Shown here one piece after another: positions 30,417 through 38,701 of a stretch of DNA of 64,000 nt (positions within the stretch are counted from its first letter, which is position 1; each line of letters opens with the position of its first letter). Both the position numbers and the translations under genes were made by a program. The DNA is from Hyphomonas neptunium ATCC 15444 (lineage in GTDB: Bacteria; Pseudomonadota; Alphaproteobacteria; Caulobacterales; Hyphomonadaceae). The notes beneath the pieces were generated by a model, which had not been told where the DNA came from, did no database searches, and saw nothing but the letters and a program-made list of their open reading frames with translations. The DNA is taken from assembly GCF_000013025.1 (NCBI RefSeq), contig NC_008358.1, positions 372,001 to 436,000 on the forward strand. Reading direction: 5' to 3'.

Positions 30417-31988
30417 CTATTGATAGAGCTCTAGGTCGAACTTCCGGCTTTCTGCGTTGGTCTCTCTGACGGCTTCCAGCATGGCGTCGAGCTGGGCGCG
30501 ATCGAGAATGCGTCCGTTCAGGATAACCGTGTCGATGGATGTTGTGTTTTCAATATCGGTGAGCGGGTTTTCGTTCAGCAAAACCAGATCCGCCCGGCGC
30601 CCGGTTTCGATGATCCCGGCATTGTTCCTGATGATCTGCGCGGGCGCGGCCGTCGCCGCATAAATTGCCTGCGCCGGGGACATTCCCGCACGGCTCAGAG
30701 ACTGCAATTCATCATGCAGGGAAAAACCCGGTATGGTCAGCCATGCATTTGCATCTGTTCCCGCAAGGACTGTGACGCCGCCTTCCACCATTGCCTTCAG
30801 CAGGATGTGGTGGGCTTCTTCGCGGGCATCCCAAAACGCCTTGTTCCGCGCAATTTCTTCGGGCGTATTGCCTGCGTAGGTATGAAATTTGTTTCGCGCG
30901 GGAAGCCAGCCTAATCCCAGCACTGAGTTGCCTTCGACGATACCGGGATTGGCATATTCCAGCGGCACCTCGGCAAGGGCGGCCTCCAGATCAAATACCT
31001 GTTTCTTGAAGCTCTCGGTCAGCCAGAGCGTGCTGTGCACAGCGACGTCATTTGCCACCAGATCGGAGATGATTTCGGCTTTCCGGCTTTCCACGAACTC
31101 GATAAACGCCTCACCTCCCTGACTACGGAAGCTGCCGAACTCCAGAAGCAGGCCTTTTACAATTTCCTCGATATGAGCAATTTCACGCAGCTTCGTTGTG
31201 CGCAGCTCACTCAGCGGCATTGCGTCAGGCAAATGCCCGGCACTTGGGACATCAAGTTCGTCTGCAACGTCCAGGATGGCACGATAGCTGTCCATGTCGA
31301 GGAACCCATAGAGCTTGATGCCGTCATAACCCTTCTGAATGAAGGACCGCGCGTCTTCAGCTGCCTGTTCTGAACTGGACGTAGAGTGCATGTTGAAGGC
31401 CAGCTCGGCAAACCAGATGGCAACAGGTCCGGAAAACCAGTCGGGTCCGGCAGAGGTCAAGCCGGTCGCAGATGCCATCGCCGTCGATGACACATAGAAG
31501 CGGGGCCCAATACGGCCGTTTTCTATCTCTCGCTTGAGCGCCAGGTCTGCGTCAGACCCGCCCATGCTGCGGATTTGCGTCACACCATTGGCCACATACA
31601 GCAGCAGATCATTGGGGCTGCGTTGCAGATGCACATGTGAATCGATGAGGCCGGGGATCAGGAATTTCCCCTCGCCGTCAATGACGAACATTCCGTCTGG
31701 AACCTCACCATCCGGCGCGACAGAAACAATCTCCCCGTTCTCCAGCAGCACAGTCCTGTTCGCCAGCATTTCTGTGCCGTCCGGCGACAGGACGCTGACA
31801 TGGGTTATCGCGGTTGGTTTCGCTTCGGCCTGAAACGGCGCATGACCGGCAACGCCGGTTTGACCGCCATAGACCCGGTCAACGTCGCGGTTGATGAGAA
31901 TGAACAGGACGGCCACCGCCAGCAGGATCAACACTGTGATCACGCCTCCGGCTCTCAAGCTCCACTTTCCGATCGTGCTGAAACGCAT
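30417..31988 (-). CDS. membrane-anchored amidohydrolase (imidazolonepropionase-like)
   Basis: The 523-residue metal-dependent hydrolase has an N-terminal membrane anchor (about 12-33), so the enzyme likely faces the periplasm. The amidohydrolase beta-sandwich start VLLENGEIVSVAPDG leads to the first metal motif LIPGLIDSHVHL (H118, H120). Later motifs are a Gly/His segment VPSAGHLPD, TVLAGTDANAW with the final Asp, and the closing GRRADLVLLNENPL strand. Such proteins act on cyclic amides, peptides or related compounds; the substrate is not predictable. The AraC-like regulator gene lies 98 bp upstream on the same strand and is the obvious candidate regulator. Sampled GC is somewhat lower (about 57%) than the neighbours. 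Confidence 0.82.
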   Translation of the reverse strand: MRFSTIGKWSLRAGGVITVLILLAVAVLFILINRDVDRVYGGQTGVAGHAPFQAEAKPTAITHVSVLSPDGTEMLANRTVLLENGEIVSVAPDGEVPDGMFVIDGEGKFLIPGLIDSHVHLQRSPNDLLLYVANGVTQIRSMGGSDADLALKREIENGRIGPRFYVSSTAMASATGLTSAGPDWFSGPVAIWFAELAFNMHSTSSSEQAAEDARSFIQKGYDGIKLYGFLDMDSYRAILDVADELDVPSAGHLPDAMPLSELRTTKLREIAHIEEIVKGLLLEFGSFRSQGGEAFIEFVESRKAEIISDLVANDVAVHSTLWLTESFKKQVFDLEAALAEVPLEYANPGIVEGNSVLGLGWLPARNKFHTYAGNTPEEIARNKAFWDAREEAHHILLKAMVEGGVTVLAGTDANAWLTIPGFSLHDELQSLSRAGMSPAQAIYAATAAPAQIIRNNAGIIETGRRADLVLLNENPLTDIENTTSIDTVILNGRILDRAQLDAMLEAVRETNAESRKFDLELYQ

Positions 31989-32086
31989 GGGGTCACCCTC
32001 TGTCTGATTGCTCTGATGCGCCTTTCAAGCGCGTCTCATCAGGATCAGCGTCCAGATTGATCGAATTGGACGTTTGGAAGGAGGTT

Positions 32087-33220
32087 TCAGCGGTTTTGCG
32101 GCGCCAATGCCTTTCGGTATTGGGTCGGGGTCTGGCCGGTGAACTGTTTGAAAATCGCGTTGAAGGTGCTCTTGGAAGAAAACCCGGCCTCCAGAGCAAT
32201 ATCGAGAACGGTCTGTTCCGTTTTTTCCTCAAGGCGTTCGCGCACAAATTCGACGCGATACCCGTTAATGAACTCGTAGAAGTTCTTGCCCGCATGCCGG
32301 TTGAGAACCTCTGACACATGATGCTTGCTCAAGCCGGTTGCGGCTGAAAGACGGGTCAATGTCAGCCCGCTATCAAGGTAAAGCCTGCCGCCCTCGACTT
32401 GCCGTTTGACTGTCTCGAACAGCGCCGCGCGAGTGGCCGGATCGAGCTCACCCTCCGGGGAGGAGATGTCTTCGCCGGAGTTTTCGGGGACAGGCCTGGA
32501 CCGTTCTTCAGAGAGGTTTGGGATTGAGAAGAACTGGGGGTTGCGCCACTGCATGATCGCGATGGCGTAGACGAGCACGATCAAAAACAAGTTCGCGCTA
32601 TCGGTGAAAACTCTCGGCGCAGATGCAGGTCCGGGCAGCGCCTTGAGAGACCAGACGATGAGGCTCAGCGCCTGTAATGTAAGCAGCCAGTTGAAGACCG
32701 ATGGGTCGAAGTTTGCCAGATTGTCGCCCGCCTGTCGCCGGTAACGCCAGATAATCAGGCCGGTCCAGCCCGCATAGGCATAGGCCAGAGCAACGGGCAC
32801 ATATTCCGTGATTTGCAGGCGAAGACTGCCTGGCTCAGCCCCGGCAATCCAATGCGCCATTTCCTGTGGATCGGACAGCAGAACGTCAGCGATCAGAACG
32901 TAACAGAACAACCACGGGATCAGATGGAGAAGGTCACGCCGAACCAACGGCGTTTCGAGAATGGCGGTCCGGCAGTAAAGATACCCAAGCGGCCCCAATG
33001 CCACCGGGAAAAAGAACACAAGCCCGAGCGTCCTGGCAACGGCATCGTTGCCGGCATGGGTCAACAGGAATGGCATCAGGAAAACGAGCGCCACCAGGAA
33101 ACAGATGACGCCCAGAATTCGGCTGGCCGTATTCATCCGCCCATCGGCGATCAAAAGTCCGGCGAGCAGGCAGCCCTGAAAACAGCCGATAACCGATATG
33201 TATTCCTGTAATGTAGACAT
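32087..33220 (-). CDS. membrane-embedded AraC-type regulator (7TM-like + HTH)
   Basis: The 377-residue protein has about seven hydrophobic helices in its first 235 residues and a C-terminal AraC/XylS domain (about 280-375). The first HTH is LTRLSAATGLSKHHVSEVLNR. The second is TVLDIALEAGFSSKSTF, followed by the conserved F-x-x-FTGQTPTQYRK end. This architecture senses a signal in or across the membrane while binding DNA at the inner face. It precedes the amidohydrolase gene, which it may control. The DNA is less GC-rich than the adjacent rluA-type gene. Confidence 0.85.
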   Translation of the reverse strand: MSTLQEYISVIGCFQGCLLAGLLIADGRMNTASRILGVICFLVALVFLMPFLLTHAGNDAVARTLGLVFFFPVALGPLGYLYCRTAILETPLVRRDLLHLIPWLFCYVLIADVLLSDPQEMAHWIAGAEPGSLRLQITEYVPVALAYAYAGWTGLIIWRYRRQAGDNLANFDPSVFNWLLTLQALSLIVWSLKALPGPASAPRVFTDSANLFLIVLVYAIAIMQWRNPQFFSIPNLSEERSRPVPENSGEDISSPEGELDPATRAALFETVKRQVEGGRLYLDSGLTLTRLSAATGLSKHHVSEVLNRHAGKNFYEFINGYRVEFVRERLEEKTEQTVLDIALEAGFSSKSTFNAIFKQFTGQTPTQYRKALAPQNR

Positions 33221-33332
33221 CGGGACGATGTTCTACCCAAACTCTTTGAATGCGAAAGCTTTTCGCGCCACACATCCTTTCAAAATATGCTCTGCGCGCC
33301 GTTTGCCGGACGTATGAAAGCCATCCTCTCCT

Positions 33333-33980
33333 TCAGAAAGGGCAGGGCAGCTCAAAATCCATCCGTTCACCCGTTACGGGATGGGCAAAGGCGAGCCGCG
33401 CGGCATGCAGCGCGAGACGCGGGCGGGCGGTCAGGGCCTCGCCCGCCGCATAAAACTCGTCCCCGAGGATCGGATGGCCGATGGCGGCGAGATGCACGCG
33501 GAGTTGATGCGAGCGCCCGGTGAGCGGCGTGAGCTTCAGCCGGGTGTGGGCGCTCTGCGGGTTGAGGGTTTCATACAGTGTCCGGCTCGGCTTGCCGATC
33601 TCATGGTCGACCTTCTGCAAGGGGCGGTTCGGCCAGTCGGTGATCAGGGGCAGATCAATCTCGCCGCGGGCAGGCGCAGGCACTCCCCACACATCAGCGA
33701 GGTAGGATTTCTCCACCTCGCCCCGCTCGAAGAGGCCCGACAGCGCCCGCTGTATCTCCTTGCTGCGCGCCATCAGAAGAAGGCCGCTGGTGGCCATGTC
33801 CAGCCGGTGCACGGTCAGGGCATCGGGAAACTCTGCCTGCACGCGGGTTATCGCGCAGTCTGCCTTGTCCACGCCCCGTCCGGGTACGGAGAGGAGGCCG
33901 GAGGGTTTGTCGATCAGGATCAGATGGTCATCGCGGTAGATGTAGGACACCGGCCCGCGCGCCGGGGCATAATGGCTCAT
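33333..33980 (-). CDS. RluA-family pseudouridine synthase
   Basis: The 215-residue RNA pseudouridine synthase carries the RluA-family catalytic motif HRLDMATSGLL with Asp D61. YEKS-type motif II appears as EVEKSYLADV and the RNA-binding core as HQLRVHLAAIGHPILGD. It lacks an S4 domain, like E. coli RluA (23S rRNA U746 and tRNA U32), which is its closest functional match by length; the exact target is inferred. The start overlaps the stop of the histidine kinase gene by 4 bases (ATGA), so the two are translationally coupled. Confidence 0.88.
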   Translation of the reverse strand: MSHYAPARGPVSYIYRDDHLILIDKPSGLLSVPGRGVDKADCAITRVQAEFPDALTVHRLDMATSGLLLMARSKEIQRALSGLFERGEVEKSYLADVWGVPAPARGEIDLPLITDWPNRPLQKVDHEIGKPSRTLYETLNPQSAHTRLKLTPLTGRSHQLRVHLAAIGHPILGDEFYAAGEALTARPRLALHAARLAFAHPVTGERMDFELPCPF

Positions 33981-35458
33981 GCGCTCAGGCCCGGCAGGTC
34001 GAGCCGGAAGACGGTGCCCTCCGGGCCTGTGCGGGCCAGTGTGAGGCTGCCGCCGAGCGCCTGCGCCAGTTCATGCGCAATCACCAGGCCCAGCCCCGTG
34101 CCGCCCACGCGGCCAGAGCCGGAGAAGGGGCGAAAGAGGTTTTCCTGCGTCTTTTCGGGCACGCCGGGGCCGTTATCGGCAAACAGCAGCGCGCCGTCTT
34201 CAATCCGTATCCGGATTTCCGGGGCGGGCGTCTCCACCTGCCGCATCGCCTCAGCGGCGTTGCGGATGAGGTTGGCCGCAATCCGGTGCAGATGGTCGGC
34301 GTCTGAGCGGATCACCAGCGTTTCGGGCACGTCGATGTCGGTGGCCACGCCGTTCTCCACCAGCGCTTCTTCTGCGGCGCCTTGCAACACGCTGAGCAGG
34401 CGCACGGTCTGCATCACCGGCGCGCGCGGGGCGGCCTTGCCATAGTCGAGCGTGGCGGTGGCAAGCTCGATGGCGCGTTCCAAGGCGCGTTTGAGGCGCG
34501 GGGCGGCGCGCTGCACGCGCGGGTCTTCCGAGGCGGCAAGGCCATCGGAGACAAGCTGGGCCGAGGCCAGCGAGTTGCGCAGATCATGGTTGATCTTGGC
34601 CACGGCGCTGCCGAGCTCGGCAAGGTGGGCGCGCTGGCGGAAGGCATCGGCCACGGCCTCTTCCATTCCGGCGAGGGCATTCTGTGCACGGCCGATCTCG
34701 TCGCGCCGCTTTGTGGGCGAGAGGCGCCGGGTCCAGCTGCCGGGGTCCCGGCTGAACTGTTCCACGCTCACGGTCACCCGCCGCACGGGGCGCACCACAA
34801 ACACGTCCAGCACCAGATAGATGACCGCCGCCGCCACCAGCGCAATGATCAGCGACAGGCCGGTTACGCGCCAGGCAAGGTCCACCATTGTCTGTTTCAG
34901 CGGCGCCTGGGGCACCACCACTTCGATCACCCGGCCGGCGTCAGACCCTTCGGCGATCACCACCAGCATCTGGCCTTCGGGCGCAAAATATTCGCTCAAG
35001 GCCGCCGCGCTCTGGCCCATCATGGTCGGCGCGCGCAAGTCCACGATCCTTGTGGGCGCTTCTTCCACCGGCATGGCCGGGGCGAGCAGCTGGAAGCGCA
35101 TCTCGTCTTCCACCTCGGTGACGGCCAGCACTTCGGCCTTTTCCAGCAGGCTTTCGGACAGCTCCTCGGACACCTCCCGCATGGGGGCGGCTTCCAGGGC
35201 GAGCGCCGCAATCCGGGCGGCCTGCACCCGCTCGCTCAGCCACTGGGTGCGCGCATTGCTGGCCGAGGGTACGAAGATCAGCGCCTCTGTCAGCAGGATG
35301 GCGCCCAGCGTCAGCGCAAAGAGGCGCGCAGCCAGGCTCTCCGGCAGGCGCCGGAACCGGCGCTGCGGGGCAGGGGTGGGGGAAGGGCCAGGCTCACTCA
35401 CGGGCGGAGACTTATGCCAAAACCGCCGCAAGGGAAACGGGCTCCCGAAGCTGAGCAA
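33977..35458 (-). CDS. HAMP-containing sensor histidine kinase
   Basis: This is an inner-membrane two-component kinase. Two membrane segments (about 46-66 and 200-225) flank a periplasmic sensor region of about 130 residues, followed by a HAMP-like linker, a HisKA helix with phospho-acceptor H291 in INHDLRNSLASAQ, and an HATPase domain with NLIRNAAEAM (N-box), FADNGPGVP and GTGLGLVIAHELAQ. The start is uncertain: TTG 35458 gives 493 residues, GTG 35401 would give 474; neither has a clear Shine-Dalgarno. No response regulator is adjacent. It lies 3 bases downstream of the MerA-like gene and overlaps the RluA-type gene, forming a four-gene minus-strand operon with the TVP38 gene. Confidence 0.85.
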   Translation of the reverse strand: MLSFGSPFPLRRFWHKSPPVSEPGPSPTPAPQRRFRRLPESLAARLFALTLGAILLTEALIFVPSASNARTQWLSERVQAARIAALALEAAPMREVSEELSESLLEKAEVLAVTEVEDEMRFQLLAPAMPVEEAPTRIVDLRAPTMMGQSAAALSEYFAPEGQMLVVIAEGSDAGRVIEVVVPQAPLKQTMVDLAWRVTGLSLIIALVAAAVIYLVLDVFVVRPVRRVTVSVEQFSRDPGSWTRRLSPTKRRDEIGRAQNALAGMEEAVADAFRQRAHLAELGSAVAKINHDLRNSLASAQLVSDGLAASEDPRVQRAAPRLKRALERAIELATATLDYGKAAPRAPVMQTVRLLSVLQGAAEEALVENGVATDIDVPETLVIRSDADHLHRIAANLIRNAAEAMRQVETPAPEIRIRIEDGALLFADNGPGVPEKTQENLFRPFSGSGRVGGTGLGLVIAHELAQALGGSLTLARTGPEGTVFRLDLPGLSA

Positions 35459-35461
35459 TGC

Positions 35462-36895
35462 TCAGGGTATTTTTTGCAGAATGCCGACCAGTGTTCGGGC
35501 AGGGGCGCCAAACACGCTGGGTGTGAAATAGGCAGAAGCCGCCCGCTTCACCACTTCGGTGCGTGTGGGATAGGGCGAGATGAAATTCGTCAGCGCCGTC
35601 AGCTTCAGACCGTTGGACATCGCCAGGCCCACCATCTGGATAATGTCGCCTGCGCCTTCGCCGACGATCGAGGCGCCGACCAGCTTGCCTTTGTGGATTA
35701 CGAGCTTGGCTTCGCCCAGCGTTTTGGCCTCCGCAATCGCGCGGTCATTGTCATGAAAAGGGAAGGCAGAGGTTTTAACTGCGTCGCCGAATTTTTCCCG
35801 CGCTTCGGCTTCGGTGAGGCCGACCTGCGCGACTTCCGGTGAGGTATAGGTCACCGCTGGCAGGGGCAGGCTTGAGGCTTTCGAGCCCTGCTTGAAAAAC
35901 GCCCGGCGCACGAACACCGAGGAATGCCAGCCGGCCAGATGCGTAAACTGGCCATGGCCGGCAATATCGCCCAGCGCCCAGACGCGCGGATTGCTCTTTG
36001 AGCGGAGGGTGTCGCTGACGGTGACGCCTTTGTTGGTGAAGTCGACGCCGCCTTTTTCCAGGTCGAGGCCATCGGTCACCGCCTGGCGGCCTGTGGCGAT
36101 CAGGATATGGCTGCCCGCGATCATAACGTCGCCCTCAGGCCCTTCGGCCTTGACGCTGATATTGCCCGGCCCGCCGGAAATACGCGTGGCCTTGTGCCCT
36201 TCCAGGATCGTCACGCCTTCGGCGCGCACCGCGTCAACGGCGATTTTTGCATGGGCGGCGTCAGAGCGGGGCAGCGCGCGGCCCATCTCCACAACGGTGA
36301 CCTTGGAGCCGAGCCGGGAGAACGCCTGCGCCAGCTCCAGCCCTATGGGGCCACCGCCGAGGATGATCAGCTCATGGGGAAAGTCCGGCGCCGAGAAGAT
36401 GGTCTCATTGGTGAAATAGGGCACGTCTTCCAGGCCCGGCACGGGCGGGATGATCGCCCGGCTGCCGGTGGAGATGATGATGCGCCGCGCCTTCACGCGC
36501 ACGCTGTCAGAGACGAGCGTGTTCTTGTCCTCAAAGCGCGCGGCTTCGCGGATGACGGTGCAGCCAAGGCCCTCGAAGCGTTCCTGGCTGTCGATGGGGG
36601 CGATGGTCTCGATCGCGCCGCGCACATGCGCTTTCACCGCGTCCCAGTTCACCACCGCCGGGGGCAGGGAGATGCCATAGCGGACGGCCTCTTCGGGCAC
36701 ATGGGCAATCTTGGCGGCCGAGATCAGCGCCTTGGAGGGTACGCAGCCGAAATTCAGGCAGTCTCCGCCCATCTCATGTTTCTCGAAGAGGACCACCTTG
36801 AGGCCCAGCATCGCAGCGCCCGCTGCCGCAGAGAGGCCGGCGGAGCCTGCGCCGATCACGGCCAGATCAGCCTTCAGGGTACGGAGTTCAGACAT
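35462..36895 (-). CDS. MerA/dihydrolipoamide dehydrogenase-like FAD disulfide oxidoreductase
   Basis: This is a class I pyridine-nucleotide disulfide oxidoreductase of 477 residues. FAD motif GAGSAG is at 15-20, the redox-active pair C46/C51 is in GGDCLNFGCVPSK, NAD(P)H motif GGGPIGLELAQAF lies mid-protein, and ALGDIAG is the second FAD contact. At the C-terminus the His-Glu dyad region of lipoamide dehydrogenase is replaced by SPYPTRTEV, with Tyr at the position where MerA also has Tyr. The C-terminal Cys pair and the N-terminal HMA domain of true mercuric reductases are missing, so mercury reduction is not supported. It overlaps the TVP38 gene by 8 bases, a pairing I have seen widely. Confidence 0.85.
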   Translation of the reverse strand: MSELRTLKADLAVIGAGSAGLSAAAGAAMLGLKVVLFEKHEMGGDCLNFGCVPSKALISAAKIAHVPEEAVRYGISLPPAVVNWDAVKAHVRGAIETIAPIDSQERFEGLGCTVIREAARFEDKNTLVSDSVRVKARRIIISTGSRAIIPPVPGLEDVPYFTNETIFSAPDFPHELIILGGGPIGLELAQAFSRLGSKVTVVEMGRALPRSDAAHAKIAVDAVRAEGVTILEGHKATRISGGPGNISVKAEGPEGDVMIAGSHILIATGRQAVTDGLDLEKGGVDFTNKGVTVSDTLRSKSNPRVWALGDIAGHGQFTHLAGWHSSVFVRRAFFKQGSKASSLPLPAVTYTSPEVAQVGLTEAEAREKFGDAVKTSAFPFHDNDRAIAEAKTLGEAKLVIHKGKLVGASIVGEGAGDIIQMVGLAMSNGLKLTALTNFISPYPTRTEVVKRAASAYFTPSVFGAPARTLVGILQKIP

Positions 36896-37640
36896 TGGCA
36901 GGCGCCTTCTTGGGGAAAAGTTTCTTGTAGACTGCCGGGATCAGCGACACCACGCCGAGCGCAATGAAGGCAGGCAGGAAATTCGAGGCGAGCGAGCCGA
37001 TGTCCGGCGTGCCGCCTTCCAGCAGGGTGCCTTTCACCGCCGCGCCGATCCAGGTGTAGGCCAGCGTGCCGGGGATGATACCGAGGAAGGTGGTGATCAG
37101 GTAATCGCGGTACTTCGCGCCCAGCAGGGCCGGCGCAATGTTCACCGCTGCAAACGGGAAGAGCGGGATGAGGCGCAGGGCAAACATGTAGGAGAAGGGA
37201 CTTTCGGCAAAGCCTGCCTGCATCTTGCCGAGGAACGGCCCGGCCACATCGCGCAGCACCGCGCCGATGGATGTCTTGGACGCAAAGAACAGGATCGAGG
37301 CGCCGATGGTCGCCCCGATCACGGTCGCCGGCGTCCCCAGCGCCAGGCCGAAGAGAAACCCGCCCCCGATGGTCAGCGCGCTGCCTGGCACCATGAACGT
37401 CGTCGCCGCCGCATAGACGAGCACATAGGCGGCCAGCGCCAGGAGCAGGTTTTCGCGCACCATCGCGTCGAGCGCGACGGCATTGGCCGACAGCGACTCG
37501 AGCGTCAGATATTCGTGCCAGCCCTGCGAGAGGGCGAGGCCAAGTCCGGCGAGGATGATGTAAACCGGCCAGAGGCGGCGCCAGAGGGGCGCCGGGCGCT
37601 TGGGCGCGATGTCGTTCGCCGGGGGCGGAAGGTCGGTCAC
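36888..37640 (-). CDS. TVP38/TMEM64 (DedA-superfamily, VTT domain) membrane protein
   Basis: The 250-residue inner membrane protein has about six hydrophobic segments. The VTT/SNARE-associated core runs from about 75 to 200 with VPGSALTIGGGFLFG, the G-x-x-x-G-A-x-I-G stretch TVIGATIGASILFF and RLIPLFPFAAVNIAPAL; the last has the conserved Arg and Pro. DedA-superfamily proteins are linked to lipid flipping and membrane homeostasis. The start is a GTG at 37640; the frame is open upstream but has no start codon before a stop. Its end overlaps the FAD oxidoreductase gene by 8 bases. Confidence 0.88.
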   Translation of the reverse strand: MTDLPPPANDIAPKRPAPLWRRLWPVYIILAGLGLALSQGWHEYLTLESLSANAVALDAMVRENLLLALAAYVLVYAAATTFMVPGSALTIGGGFLFGLALGTPATVIGATIGASILFFASKTSIGAVLRDVAGPFLGKMQAGFAESPFSYMFALRLIPLFPFAAVNIAPALLGAKYRDYLITTFLGIIPGTLAYTWIGAAVKGTLLEGGTPDIGSLASNFLPAFIALGVVSLIPAVYKKLFPKKAPANV

Positions 37641-37655
37641 GTCTGGGGCTCTTTT

Positions 37656-37728
37656 CGTTGGAGGTTTGGTCTGCGCCGTTGGAGTTTTCTTGGTGTTTTT
37701 CGGCGCCTCGTTGGAGGAATCGTTGGAG
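37656..37728. repeat. four copies of CGTTGGAG upstream of TVP38 gene
   Basis: CGTTGGAG occurs at 37656-37663, 37677-37684, 37709-37716 and 37721-37728, all in the same orientation, between the TVP38 start and the DUF547 stop. On the transcribed minus strand they read CTCCAACG. A small palindrome GAGGGA-CTTA-TCCCTC (37735-37750) lies beyond them. Spacings (21, 32, 12) are irregular. Confidence 0.6.
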
Positions 37729-37754
37729 TTTTTTGAGGGACTTATCCCTCATTT

Positions 37755-38594
37755 TCAGGGCGTTTGAATATCGTTGAGGGACCAGTCATAGCTGTCCCTT
37801 ACGATCTTTGGATTGGCGCGGATGTCATCTGCGAGACTTGGGGCAGCATATTTCACAAGATGGGCAATGACCGCTTCTTTCGAGCCGCCGAAATCAGCCT
37901 GAAACCAGTCATATATGGATGAAACGGTGAGGCCTTTGGCCGTCACCGTCACCCCGCGCGGATGGTTCACATAGGCGCGCGCCGCCGCGTCGAGATCGGC
38001 TTCCAGTGTCGCCGCTTCCCAGGCTTTCCGGGGCAGGTTGGGGCAGCTGTAGGACGCGCAGTTGATGGCGTAATGGACCTCCGGCGTGCCCCATGTCTTG
38101 CGCAGGATCTTGTGCTCGATGGTGTCAAGGCTCACCTCCTGGCCACCCGCCCGCACCTTGATATCTTTCCACGGCCCGCCGATCAGGAACCCGTCCTTGA
38201 TCGATTTTACGGGATATTTTTCAATGATGTAGCGAACGGTGACGGCGTTGTAGATGTTGGCCCAGGCGGCGAAGTTGGCATCGGTCCGGGCGGAAAGATC
38301 GGCCTGCGCAAAGCGGGCGATGTAGGCGTCCAGCGCGGCCCGGTCGGCCTTGCTGGCGGCAAAGGCGGCGTAATCGACGCGCGTGATCCCGTCGGGGGCG
38401 GCGATCACATATCTTTCCAGCAGGCGGGTCCAGTCGGCATGGACGGCTTGGGCCATTGCGGCGTCCTCTGATGAGTTTAGGGAAACGAGCGGCCGTGTGT
38501 CCGCTGTCTGGGCCGACGCCGCAAGAGGGCCGCCCGCGAGGGCAAAGCCAAGCAGACAGGCCCCGGCGGCAGTCCTGAATTTGGGTAATTTCAT
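37755..38594 (-). CDS. DUF547 domain periplasmic protein
   Basis: The 279-residue protein has a signal peptide (MKLPKFRTAAG... cleaved after ASA near residue 29). The DUF547 signature is present: AAWANIYNAVTVRYIIEKYPVKSI in part, then HYAINCASYSCPNL with its conserved Cys and Asn, and the LTVSSIYDWFQADF end region. The family resembles papain-like or transglutaminase-like folds, but no activity is proven. I chose ATG 38594 for the signal peptide fit; ATG 38624 adds 10 residues and neither has a ribosome binding site. It lies upstream of the TVP38 gene with a 114-bp repeat-bearing gap. Confidence 0.85.
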   Translation of the reverse strand: MKLPKFRTAAGACLLGFALAGGPLAASAQTADTRPLVSLNSSEDAAMAQAVHADWTRLLERYVIAAPDGITRVDYAAFAASKADRAALDAYIARFAQADLSARTDANFAAWANIYNAVTVRYIIEKYPVKSIKDGFLIGGPWKDIKVRAGGQEVSLDTIEHKILRKTWGTPEVHYAINCASYSCPNLPRKAWEAATLEADLDAAARAYVNHPRGVTVTAKGLTVSSIYDWFQADFGGSKEAVIAHLVKYAAPSLADDIRANPKIVRDSYDWSLNDIQTP

Positions 38595-38701
38595 CGGCGT
38601 GCGGGCTGTGAGCGGTTTCAACATGAGCGGTCACATAGCCTGATTGCCGCTGAAAACCGCCTCACAGACCGGCGATCTCAGGTCAAAGCCGCGTGATCAG
38701 C

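Noticed and set aside
36874-37752. Long minus-strand frame (292 codons) covering the TVP38 gene and its upstream repeats, starting with an ATG overlapping the DUF547 stop
   Set aside because: It overlaps the TVP38 gene in another frame, and its translation is Arg/Pro/His-rich nonsense typical of shifted GC-rich codons; the VTT domain is clearly encoded in the other frame.
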